Shown here: in pieces, positions 26,290 through 34,586 of the stretch
Position numbering within the stretch: position 1 is the first letter of the stretch
How the letters are laid out: the number at the start of each line of letters is the position of its first letter
From: Hirundichthys speculiger
Taxonomy: Eukaryota; Chordata; Actinopteri; Beloniformes; Exocoetidae
Assembly (NCBI GenBank): GCA_018398805.1
Contig: JAGFBZ010000908.1
Coordinates: 479,001 to 543,000, forward strand
DNA: 64,000 nucleotides
Reading direction: 5' to 3'
Notes under the pieces: generated by a model
What the model was told of the DNA's origin: nothing
What the model saw: only the letters and a program-made list of their open reading frames with translations
Databases searched by the model: none
Translations under genes and position numbers: made by a program

Positions 26290-27941
26290 TGTAACCCACA
26301 TGGTTACTAAACCAGTATTTGTAGTTTAAATGCAGTACCTCAGTTTGCCCACTGGTGGCGCCCCCATCAGTAATCACGAACGCATTGAACGTGATCCAGA
26401 CGTGACCTGTGCATGATCACAGTCTGTCCCGCCCGACATCTTAGACCAAGCTGAGACCCCAAGCAGAGCAGTCGCACATAGACCAAGCTGAGACACCAAG
26501 CAGAGCGGTTGTACATGAACCGAGCTGAACAACCGAGGAAGAGTCGATTTGAGTGTGCGTGGAGGAGAGGGAAGCCGAGTTTCGTTGTGCTAAATCCCCT
26601 GAGAACTCCGGTAAGAGAAATGTTATGTTGATGAGCAAGCCTCAGGCTAGTTGTTGCTATAAGCATGATGTGAGAAAGTTCCAGTGACTGAAGTATGTTC
26701 ATAAAACCAGTCGGAGTCCATGCTATGTTTCATTAAGGTTTTAAACCTACCCTGGTACCTGCTATATCAATGTGTGTTTTGAAAACGAGCTGTTAAAAGA
26801 TCGCTAACGACCTAGCGCGGAGCTAATCGCGGCTAACCGCGGCTATGCTAATTCTGGGTATTACCTGCTAAAGGTGATGTAAATGCTAATCGTGGAGCTA
26901 TCCAAGTTAATGTGCTACTAGCTGGTTAAGCTTATGAGCCTGTACTGTGACTCATGATGAGAAATAGAGACAGCTATGGTACAGAAATGTGGGTAATTGA
27001 TACCAGGGTATGTTAATTATTTTTCTGGTCATTGAGATGAATGTATTGAGTGTTTTTGCACCAATGATGGTTTAAAATGTATGTTGTTAAAAATAATTTA
27101 TACTGTTTAGAGTTTATACTATAACTTTTGGTTAAAAAGAGATAAAAAGCTATGGTTAAAATATAAATACTGTTGTTAAAATGTAAATGTTGATTTATAG
27201 AGCTGTTTATAAATATAAATAGGGCTTTATTAAAATAAATAAGGTAATTTATGTTGAAATATAAGTTCATGATAAACAATAGTCATGGTAAAAATACTTA
27301 TACTGTACTGTAAAAATATGCAGTCTTATTTAAAGCATTTAATTGCAGTGTATCCTTTACTTGGGTATATATATGTGGAAGAATTAGAGTGAAAAGTGAA
27401 AGTAGAAAGATGTCAATGGAATAGAAAGTGATGATTATTTGTTCTACACTCTCTGTGTAGACTGGTTTTTTCGTACTTCGACGGATTAGGACTTCAGATC
27501 CAGAATTCCGAGCCCAAGGGTTCGGTGGCGAGCCGTCCAGCGAGAGAGATTCAGACGGAGCGGGTCCCAGCCTGGCCAGCTGTTGACCCAATCCGAGGAG
27601 ATCCAGACATCAACTCAATTCACACAGATAAGAACACATACAAATCTACCCGGGTAGTAATTGAACATTTGGACTGAACACTACACAGAACATAAACACA
27701 ATTAAACTTTGAACTCTGACCTTCAATTTAAGAAGGATGGACAATTTTCTTTGAACTTTGTTTTATTTTTTATTATTATTTTTTTTGAAATACAAAGAGC
27801 TCTATATTTTTGTATTCCTTTGTTCATTTATTGCAATGTTTACTGTTGTGACAATAAATGGTTTCACTTTTACCAACTCTATCGAACCTAGAGGAATGTA
27901 GTGTTATTGTTGTTACTAGCCAGTAGACTACAGGCGCTACA
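26290..27941 (+). repeat. 5' LTR of the Gypsy element
   Basis: TG...CA ends. The start forms a small inverted repeat (GTAACC...GGTTAC). The 3' part holds an AATAAA polyadenylation signal at 27853-27858, about 80 nt before the LTR end. The middle is rich in TTAAAAT-type AT repeats. Every feature recurs in the 3' LTR. Confidence 0.97.
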
Positions 27942-27948
27942 TAAAACT

Positions 27949-27967
27949 TGGCGAGCCAGCCAGGAGT
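27949..27967 (+). promoter_or_regulatory. primer-binding site, tRNA-Arg(ACG)
   Basis: TGGCGAGCCAGCCAGGAGT begins 7 nt after the 5' LTR. It starts with TGG, the complement of the tRNA CCA tail, and the following 16 nt are complementary to the acceptor and T-arm sequence I recall for vertebrate tRNA-Arg(ACG). This would prime minus-strand DNA synthesis. Confidence 0.85.
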
Positions 27968-28070
27968 TGGTTTAACTCTTTGAATGTGATGTTTACATAT
28001 TCACTGTACGTTTCTGTAAACATTGACGCCATCTGATTTGCATAAATTACATTGTGGTCCAAAACCAAAC

Positions 28071-29696
28071 ATGGATACTGTTACAAGGGAAAATGTTAAA
28101 GTACCTAATGCATTGCTAGTTAGTGGTGTAACTGGTTGTGATGTAGACAATGAAGTATTTGAGTACCTGGGACAGTTTGGTAAGATTGAGAGGGTAATTA
28201 AAGTTACCAGCAGAGAAGCTAAGTTCCAGAACTCAGCCATTGTGGAATATAGTTCCGGTGGAGCTGTTGAGCATCTTAAAGATACCTTACCTGTTGATAG
28301 GTCCTCCAGTAACCCAGACATTGTCCACCACATTGAGCTCTTGGCAGAGCTGTACACAGCAGACAGAAGTTCCACCTTAACTCAGACCTACCTAAGTGAA
28401 CTGAAGAGTGTCGCTCAGCTAAGTGGGGCAGATTTCGCAAAGCTTTTAGAGGATGAGTTGGCTAGGATTCAAGCATCCACCAACCCCCAGACCACTCAAC
28501 CTGTCACATCAGGAAGTAATCAGGGATCTTACTATGCCAGCCCAGCACACTCCCCTGGTGTGACTACCCCTGAACTTCAAACATCCCCAGTTGAAGTAGG
28601 TGCAGCGGTTTCATCCCCACCCAAAACCCCAATCCAGCATTTACCTTCTGAGCATTTCTCCACTCCAGAAATTCAGAAAATGGTGGTCGAGCATGTCATC
28701 AAGAGTAGTGATCTTTCCCATCACTATCAAGGCAACACCCGACTCAGACCCTTTTCAGGGAGAATCCCTTGTCCCAGTGCAGAGTCCGATTATGACACGT
28801 GGCGCAGCAACGTTGAGTTTTTCCTTGCAGACTCCACCATGTCTGCTACCCACACAACCAGGAAAATGGTTGAGAGTCTCTTTCCGCCTGCAGCCACCAT
28901 TGTGAAACATCTTGGGCCCAACGCTTCTCCTCATGAGTATCTTGCCCTTCTTGACTCTGCTTATGGTATCATTGATGACGGTGATGAGCTTTTTGCAAAG
29001 TTCTTGCACACAAACCAAGACCCTGGAGAAAAGCCTTCTGGCTATTTGCAGCGCTTGCAGACAATCTTGAGTAAGGTCATCAAAAGAGGTGGGTTAGCTG
29101 CTAGTGATTCTGACCGCCAGCTTCTTAGGCAGTTCTGTAGAGGCTGCTGGAGTAATGGTCTACTTACCTGTCTTCAGCTTGAACAGAAGAAGAATAACCC
29201 TCCTCCTTTTCCAGAGTTACTCCTCTCAGTGCGCTCTGAGGAGGACAGACAAGCTGCCAAGTCCAGCAGGATGAAGCAGCACCTTGGGGCTAACAGAATG
29301 AAAGTACAGTCAAACACACTCTCAGTAGAGGACTACGCCACTGATGATGATGAAGTAATAGTTACCCCCTCTGACCCACGGAAGCTTAAAAAACAAATGG
29401 CGAAGCTACAAGCCCAAGTAGCTTCTTTGGAAGCATCCTTAAGCTCGAACCAAGCGTCTGTTAAGCCAGGAAAAAAACAAAAGGCTAAGCCCAAAGTTCC
29501 TGCCGAAGGAAATCCATCACTTTCTCCAGAAGCAAAACTCATCAACAGGAAGCCCCGCCCATGGTACTGCTTCAGGTGTGGCGAGGACGGCCACATCGCG
29601 CCTTCCTGCAGCAATGAAGCAAACCCTGAATTAGTTGAAAAGAAGCGCAGAGAGCTAAAACAAAAACAAGAAGCTTGGGAACAGAATTTAAACTGA
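28071..29696 (+). CDS. gag: Gypsy gag, PNMA-like
   Basis: Gag polyprotein of 541 residues, the structural protein that packages the element's RNA. I start it at ATG 28071 (context AAACATGG); the frame is open further up, to a TTG at 28023, but has no earlier ATG. Residues about 12-76 (NALLVSGVTGCDVDNEVF onward) resemble the RRM-like N-terminal domain of the PNMA family. Residues about 222-403 (RPFSG, DYDTWRSNVEFFL, then LLRQFCRGCW) resemble the PNMA capsid core. Residues about 437-462 form a heptad-like coiled coil. A CCHC zinc knuckle CFRCGEDGHIAPSC is at 500-513. The ORF is uninterrupted and stops at TGA 29694, directly after a slippery heptamer. The PNMA relationship is from motif memory, not a search. 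Confidence 0.92.
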   Translation: MDTVTRENVKVPNALLVSGVTGCDVDNEVFEYLGQFGKIERVIKVTSREAKFQNSAIVEYSSGGAVEHLKDTLPVDRSSSNPDIVHHIELLAELYTADRSSTLTQTYLSELKSVAQLSGADFAKLLEDELARIQASTNPQTTQPVTSGSNQGSYYASPAHSPGVTTPELQTSPVEVGAAVSSPPKTPIQHLPSEHFSTPEIQKMVVEHVIKSSDLSHHYQGNTRLRPFSGRIPCPSAESDYDTWRSNVEFFLADSTMSATHTTRKMVESLFPPAATIVKHLGPNASPHEYLALLDSAYGIIDDGDELFAKFLHTNQDPGEKPSGYLQRLQTILSKVIKRGGLAASDSDRQLLRQFCRGCWSNGLLTCLQLEQKKNNPPPFPELLLSVRSEEDRQAAKSSRMKQHLGANRMKVQSNTLSVEDYATDDDEVIVTPSDPRKLKKQMAKLQAQVASLEASLSSNQASVKPGKKQKAKPKVPAEGNPSLSPEAKLINRKPRPWYCFRCGEDGHIAPSCSNEANPELVEKKRRELKQKQEAWEQNLN

Positions 29697-29749
29697 ATGC
29701 AGTTCCTGCTGAGGGACAACCAGGAACTGGAACTGAGAATGACAGTCCC
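29687..29749 (+). promoter_or_regulatory. -1 ribosomal frameshift signal (gag-pol)
   Basis: The heptamer T TTA AAC (29687-29693) is in the gag frame and directly before the gag stop TGA. After a 6-nt spacer, CAGTTCCTG (29700-29708) pairs perfectly with CAGGAACTG (29721-29729). GGGAC in the loop (29713-29717) is complementary to GTCCC at 29745-29749. This gives an H-type pseudoknot with loops of 4, 3 and 15 nt. The protease ORF lies in the -1 frame. Slippery site, spacing, structure and frame relation all fit programmed -1 frameshifting; function is inferred. Confidence 0.88.
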
Positions 29750-30853
29750 AACCCAAAAATTAGGACAAAAACATTCATTCGCTCACACAAAGTAGACCCC
29801 CAAGCAAAGCTCCCTCGAGGTCTTGTAGGACAGAAATGTGTAGCAGATGTTAGTGTGTCAGGTGTCAACACTAGGTGTCTCCTAGACTCAGGGTCCCAGG
29901 TGACCACAGTGACCGCTTCTTTTTCCAGAACTCACCTTTCAGAGCACCCCATCCAGCCCTTCCAAGCCCTGGATGTTGAGGGCGCTAACGGTCAGAATGT
30001 CCCCTATTTGGGCTATGTACCCATCACTCTCAAGTTCCCCAGAGAATTTGTTGAAGCTGAGCCTGAAATCTCTACATTAGCTTTAGTGGTACCAGACCGC
30101 AGCAGGAACAGTGACTTACCTGTCCTCATAGGCACAAATGCATTGGACATTTTGTACGAAGAACATTGTGTTGATAAAAACCCCACTGACTTGTCTTCTG
30201 TTTATGGCTATAGGCAGATTATTCGTGTACTCAAGCTCAGACATACAGTTAACTCTACAGGGAGAATAGGGTTAGCTAAGCTAAAAGGCAAAGTCCAACA
30301 GGTCTTACCTGCCCAAGAAAGAGTCTGTTTAGAAGGGTATGTGAAGGTTGACACCCCCAGTGACTGTGTTATGGTCGAGCAGCCTCAGTCCTCTGCCCTA
30401 CCTGGTGGCGTGTTTGTGGAGTGCTGCCTTGTCACCTTGCCCCGCCACCATCCTCACAAGCTGTCTGTATGGATGAGAAATGAGAACGAGCACGATGTCA
30501 CTCTTCCTTCAAACTGTGTCATTGCCGAGCTTCACACACCCAAAGAAATCCATGACAACTTACCTGACTCAAACAAACTCACTGACCCTGTGAAATGCTG
30601 TGCTGGCACCCCCAAACCAGCCAAAGAACCCGACCAGTCAGGCTTCACCATTGACTTTGGTGATTCACCCCTTTCAAAAGACTGGAAAGACAAAGTAACA
30701 AGCAGTTTGTTTGAGTATCGTGATGTCTTTGCCCGTGATGAGAATGATTTTGGGCACGCAACCAAAGTAAAACACCATATAAACCTGAAAGACGACACAC
30801 ACCATTCAAACAAAGACCCCGACCAATCCACCCAAACGACTACGAAGCGGTGA
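29687..30853 (+). CDS. pol: Gypsy pol part 1: protease
   Basis: Frame -1 relative to gag, entered by the frameshift at 29687-29693. It encodes a retroviral-type aspartic protease: LLDSGSQVT, with Asp-Ser-Gly at 29885-29893, and the hydrophobic PVLIGTNALD segment near 30118-30147. This would cut the Gag-Pol polyprotein. The rest leads toward reverse transcriptase (FGHATKVKHHINL). The frame is broken near 30797-30801, where an additional CA in an ACACAC run shifts it, so it ends prematurely at 30853. The neighbouring frame carries the expected connection to reverse transcriptase. Confidence 0.9.
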   Translation, partial: FKLNAVPAEGQPGTGTENDSPNPKIRTKTFIRSHKVDPQAKLPRGLVGQKCVADVSVSGVNTRCLLDSGSQVTTVTASFSRTHLSEHPIQPFQALDVEGANGQNVPYLGYVPITLKFPREFVEAEPEISTLALVVPDRSRNSDLPVLIGTNALDILYEEHCVDKNPTDLSSVYGYRQIIRVLKLRHTVNSTGRIGLAKLKGKVQQVLPAQERVCLEGYVKVDTPSDCVMVEQPQSSALPGGVFVECCLVTLPRHHPHKLSVWMRNENEHDVTLPSNCVIAELHTPKEIHDNLPDSNKLTDPVKCCAGTPKPAKEPDQSGFTIDFGDSPLSKDWKDKVTSSLFEYRDVFARDENDFGHATKVKHHINLKDDTHHSNKDPDQSTQTTTKR

Positions 30854-30892
30854 GAAGACATTTGCGTACACTGCTAGACGCAGGAGTGATTC

Positions 30893-32551
30893 GTGAGTCC
30901 GAGTCCCCATTATGCTTCCCCAATAGTAGTAGTTCGTAAAAAAAATGGAGAGGTCCGTCTTTGCATTGATTATCGTAAGCTAAATTCCTTGACAATCAGA
31001 GACGCATACGCATTGCCCAATCTTGAGGAAGCCTTTTCAGTTCTCGCCGGATCTAAATGGTTTTCAGTAATGGATCTAAAATCCGGCTATTACCAAATAG
31101 AGATGGAGGAACGTGATAAGCCAAAGACCGCTTTTGTTTGCCCGTTGGGGTTTTACGAATTCAATCGCATGCCCCAAGGCATCACAAATGCCCCCAGTAC
31201 CTTCCAACGACTTATGGAAAGAGTCATGGGTTCCATCAATCTGAAGGAAGTACTGGTATTTTTAGATGACATCATCGTGTTTTCCAGCACGTTAGAGGAG
31301 CATGAAGTCCGACTTAAGCACGTCCTCCAGCAGCTGAGAGAGAATGGCCTGAAACTCTCACCCAAAAAATGCCATTTCTTCCAGAGCTCAGTGCGGTATC
31401 TAGGCCACATCGTTTCAAGCAGAGGGGTAGAAACTGACCCAGACAAGGTCAGTGCTCTCCGCACCTGGCCTAGACCTCAGACCCTTGGTGAGCTCAAGTC
31501 TTTCTTAGGCTTCGCGGGGTATTACCGCCGCTTTGTCCGCGACTATTCAAAAATAGTCAGACCCTTGAATGATCTCACCGGCGGCTATCCACCTTATCGT
31601 AAGGGCCCCAGAACACCTCGCCCCGGAGGGTACTTCAACCCCAAAGAACCCTTCAATGAACGGTGGACGCCTGATTGTCAAAAGGCATTTGACGTCATCA
31701 TTGAAAAACTTACCTCCGCACCTGTCCTTGGTTTCGCAGACCCAAAACTAGCATACGTGCTACACACCGACGCTAGCACTTCCGGTCTAGGAGCGGCCCT
31801 GTACCAAGAACAGGAAGGCGAAATGCGAGTCATCGCTTATGCGAGCAGAGGTCTTTCATCTAGTGAAAAGCGATATCCCGCCCATAAGCTTGAATTCCTC
31901 GCTCTCAAGTGGTCGATCGTAGAGAAATTCCATGACTACCTCTATGGGAACGCTTTCACTGTCATAACGGACAACAATCCGTTGACTTATGTCTTGAAGT
32001 CCGCCAAACTTGATGCTGCCAGTTATCGCTGGCTAGCAGCTCTTTCGACCTTCGACTTCAACATAAAGTACCGTGCCGGGAAGAGCAACCATGACGCCGA
32101 CGGCCTCTCAAGACGGCCGCATGACAGTTTGGCTGACGATCCTGCATCTCTTGAAGAGAAAGAGCGAATCAAAAGATTCACATCACATCATCTTTCTTCG
32201 TCTTCTTGCCAACAAGATTTACCTGTAGATGCAGTCGCTGTTGTCTGTCAACACCATCTTCTTAGCGAGGCAAACTCTGACTTACCTTCCATCACCTTAG
32301 TCGAGTCCCTTGCTATCCATTCTGATGCAGTTCCAGACATCTACGAAAATGATGATGTGTTAGGGTCTTCTACCATACCTACCTACAGCCCAGAGGAACT
32401 TAAGCAACATCAAAGGTCCGACCCGATCATTGGACAGGTTATCCAAGTCTTGGAGGACGGAGATGACCAGCCTGGTTCCCGACTCTCTGGAGCTGAAGCT
32501 GATTCTCAAAGAAAGGAAAAGGTTGGAGGTGAGAAATGGTCTGTTGTATAG
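30893..32551 (+). CDS. pol: Gypsy pol part 2: reverse transcriptase and RNase H
   Basis: The open frame carries reverse transcriptase: SPIVVVRKKNGEVRLCIDYR, then FSVMDLKSGYYQI, the MPQGITNAPSTFQ segment, and the catalytic FLDD box at 31259-31270. RNase H follows, with LHTDASTSGLGAALYQ near 31762-31809 and YRAGKSNHDADGLSR near 32068-32112. Recognisable homology starts about 30912; the stretch 30802-30911 lies in another frame because of an additional CA upstream and an additional T near 30910-30912. The two changes sum to three bases and restore the frame. The frame is lost again around 32465-32490, and the tail to 32551 is out of frame. Copying of element RNA into DNA is the role known for this family. 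Confidence 0.94.
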   Translation: MSPSPHYASPIVVVRKKNGEVRLCIDYRKLNSLTIRDAYALPNLEEAFSVLAGSKWFSVMDLKSGYYQIEMEERDKPKTAFVCPLGFYEFNRMPQGITNAPSTFQRLMERVMGSINLKEVLVFLDDIIVFSSTLEEHEVRLKHVLQQLRENGLKLSPKKCHFFQSSVRYLGHIVSSRGVETDPDKVSALRTWPRPQTLGELKSFLGFAGYYRRFVRDYSKIVRPLNDLTGGYPPYRKGPRTPRPGGYFNPKEPFNERWTPDCQKAFDVIIEKLTSAPVLGFADPKLAYVLHTDASTSGLGAALYQEQEGEMRVIAYASRGLSSSEKRYPAHKLEFLALKWSIVEKFHDYLYGNAFTVITDNNPLTYVLKSAKLDAASYRWLAALSTFDFNIKYRAGKSNHDADGLSRRPHDSLADDPASLEEKERIKRFTSHHLSSSSCQQDLPVDAVAVVCQHHLLSEANSDLPSITLVESLAIHSDAVPDIYENDDVLGSSTIPTYSPEELKQHQRSDPIIGQVIQVLEDGDDQPGSRLSGAEADSQRKEKVGGEKWSVV

Positions 32552-34586
32552 GACACGTCAATCTGGAGACGATGTCACTTACCAGTTCGTTGCTCCCACG
32601 TCTCTTCGTGTTACCATCCTCAAGTCCTTACATGAGGATATGGGACACATGGGTTTGGATAGGACCCTGGACTTGGTTAGAACAAGGTTCTATTGGCCGA
32701 AAATGGCTGCGGACGTGGAGAAAAAGATAAAGTCGTGCGGACGTTGTGTCCGAAGGAAAACACCACCAGAAAAATCAGCGCCTCTTATGAGTATCCATAC
32801 AACTCGCCCTATGGAATTGGTGTGCATCGACTACTTATCTCTAGAGCCCGACAGTCACAATACAAAAGACATATTGGTCATCACAGACCATTTTACCAAA
32901 TATGCGGTCGCCATTCCGACCAAGGACCAGAAGGCAACAACGGTCGCCAAAACTCTTTGGGAGCAGTTTTTCGTGCACTACGGCTTTCCTGAGCGGCTGC
33001 TGAGTGATCAGGGCAGGGATTTTGAGTCCCAACTCGTCAAAGAACTCTGCGCCCTAGCAGGCATCACCAAGGTGCGCACTACGCCCTATCACCCTAGGGG
33101 AAACCCCGTAGAGAGGTTTAATCGAACCCTCTTAAACATGCTGGGAACCCTAAAAGACAAAGAAAAGAGTCATTGGCGAGATTTTGTAAAACCACTTACC
33201 CATGCCTATAACTGCACCAAGAGCGACGTCACAGGATTCAGTCCATACGAATTGATGTTTGGACGTCAACCTCGTTTACCTGTTGATATCACCTTCTGCT
33301 TACCTGTGAAAGATGGCTCTCTCAAGTCCCATTCTCAGTATGTGAAACAACTAAAAGCACGCTTGGAGGAGAGTTATCAGATTGCCACCAGAAATTCACA
33401 AAAAGTTGCTGACAGAAACAAGCGTCGCTTTGACAAAGCAGTCCGAGAGTCAACACTCGAGGAAGGAGATCAAGTCTTGGTCAAGAATCTGAGGTTCCGA
33501 AGTAAACACAAGCTTGCGGACAAGTGGGAGTCCACTGTGTACAAGGTTCTGGAAAAAGTGGGAGACCTACCCGTCTACAAAGTACAGTCCATCAACGGTG
33601 ACGGTCCCATCCGAACTCTACACAGGGACTTGCTACTTGCTTGCGGTGACCTCTCAGAAGAGGAGGAGCCTGAACCGGTCAAGCCTAAGGTTCGCAAGCC
33701 AAGGACAAGACAGAATCACTCACAACTCTTGGAGGAACACTCAGAGTCTGATGACGACTTCTTCATCTATCCCGATCTGTCCTCTGTTGCTCCTGAAAAG
33801 AGATTCACTCAACTCTGTGAAATCCCGAGGCAGAAACCCAATGCAACCCCAGAGTGTGGTGGGTTGCCGGCCTTGCCTTTGGTGCCCTTGACCTCCCAGC
33901 CTCAGGTTGGTCCTGACAACAGCAATCTCCTTGCTGCACCTGTTGAAACACCTCCTGAATTGGTAGATGGAGAAGGGCCAGACATCATGGTTGAGCAGTC
34001 CCCTGCTGGAGAGGACAGTATGCAACAGGACGTGACACATGAAGAGGAAATGAATGTGACAAAAGAACCGGATATTACAAACAAATCGGATATGACACCT
34101 GAACCGGATGTGACAAAAGAACCAGATATGACAAGCAAATCGGATATGACACCTGAACTGGATATGAGAACTGAAACGGACATGACAAATGGAATGGAAC
34201 AGGACAAAACAAATGGAATTGATAAGGAGAATCCTGCAGGTGAAGGGAATGTAGAGGTTCTACAAGGTGAGCCGAACCCCACTCAGGCACCGCAGTCTGA
34301 CAAAGAAACAGAAAGTGAAAGTGAAACAGGAAGAAACCCTCCTGACTCAACACGGAGGTCAGAAAGGTCAAGACAAGCCCCTGACCGTTTCCAGTACATT
34401 CAGTTGGGGAAACCCTTAGTGTCTTTTGCACAGAACATCTTACAGAGCTTTAATCAAGCATTGGACATCATCAGTAACTATGACAACCCCCATGTGAATG
34501 AGAGACCGGCTCATGAAGGGACTCATGCAGATTCAAGAGGGGAGGGTGTAACCCACATGGTTACTAAACCAGTATTTGTAGTTTAA
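32430..34586 (+). CDS. pol: Gypsy pol part 3: integrase and acidic tail
   Basis: Integrase, which inserts the cDNA. Genuine homology begins about 32480; the upstream codons are out of frame and the ORF has a non-ATG start, so it is a continuation of pol. It has an HHCC zinc domain (HEDMGHMGLDR then CGRCVRRK), and catalytic Asp 32829-32831 (CIDY), Asp 33006-33008 (SDQGRD) and Glu 33111-33113 (NPVERFNRTL), with 34 residues between the last two. A GPY/F-like region (LADKWESTVYKVLEKVGDLP) is near 33515-33575. There is no chromodomain. The last 300 residues are acidic and low in complexity, with hexapeptide repeats at 34065-34190. The ORF crosses the polypurine tract and ends within the 3' LTR. 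Confidence 0.94.
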   Translation: MDRLSKSWRTEMTSLVPDSLELKLILKERKRLEVRNGLLYRTRQSGDDVTYQFVAPTSLRVTILKSLHEDMGHMGLDRTLDLVRTRFYWPKMAADVEKKIKSCGRCVRRKTPPEKSAPLMSIHTTRPMELVCIDYLSLEPDSHNTKDILVITDHFTKYAVAIPTKDQKATTVAKTLWEQFFVHYGFPERLLSDQGRDFESQLVKELCALAGITKVRTTPYHPRGNPVERFNRTLLNMLGTLKDKEKSHWRDFVKPLTHAYNCTKSDVTGFSPYELMFGRQPRLPVDITFCLPVKDGSLKSHSQYVKQLKARLEESYQIATRNSQKVADRNKRRFDKAVRESTLEEGDQVLVKNLRFRSKHKLADKWESTVYKVLEKVGDLPVYKVQSINGDGPIRTLHRDLLLACGDLSEEEEPEPVKPKVRKPRTRQNHSQLLEEHSESDDDFFIYPDLSSVAPEKRFTQLCEIPRQKPNATPECGGLPALPLVPLTSQPQVGPDNSNLLAAPVETPPELVDGEGPDIMVEQSPAGEDSMQQDVTHEEEMNVTKEPDITNKSDMTPEPDVTKEPDMTSKSDMTPELDMRTETDMTNGMEQDKTNGIDKENPAGEGNVEVLQGEPNPTQAPQSDKETESESETGRNPPDSTRRSERSRQAPDRFQYIQLGKPLVSFAQNILQSFNQALDIISNYDNPHVNERPAHEGTHADSRGEGVTHMVTKPVFVV
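34065..34190 (+). repeat. 18-nt tandem repeats in integrase tail
   Basis: Seven in-frame hexapeptide units: EPDITN, KSDMTP, EPDVTK, EPDMTS, KSDMTP, ELDMRT, ETDMTN. A 54-nt higher-order period is also visible. Confidence 0.9.
34535..34546 (+). promoter_or_regulatory. polypurine tract
   Basis: AAGAGGGGAGGG lies directly against the 3' LTR start (TGTAACCC). This is the usual primer for plus-strand DNA synthesis. Confidence 0.9.

Noticed and set aside
26367..27279. Minus-strand ORFs within the 5' LTR, repeated in the 3' LTR
   Set aside because: Shadows of AT-rich LTR sequence; they differ between the LTRs by indels and lack known domains.
28023..28070. Sixteen additional N-terminal codons of gag
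   Set aside because: This part begins with TTG; the first ATG, in good context, is at 28071.
32430..32480. Start of the integrase ORF as a separate gene start
   Set aside because: The codons are out of frame with pol homology, which is in the other frame here; the ORF is a frame-shifted continuation of pol.
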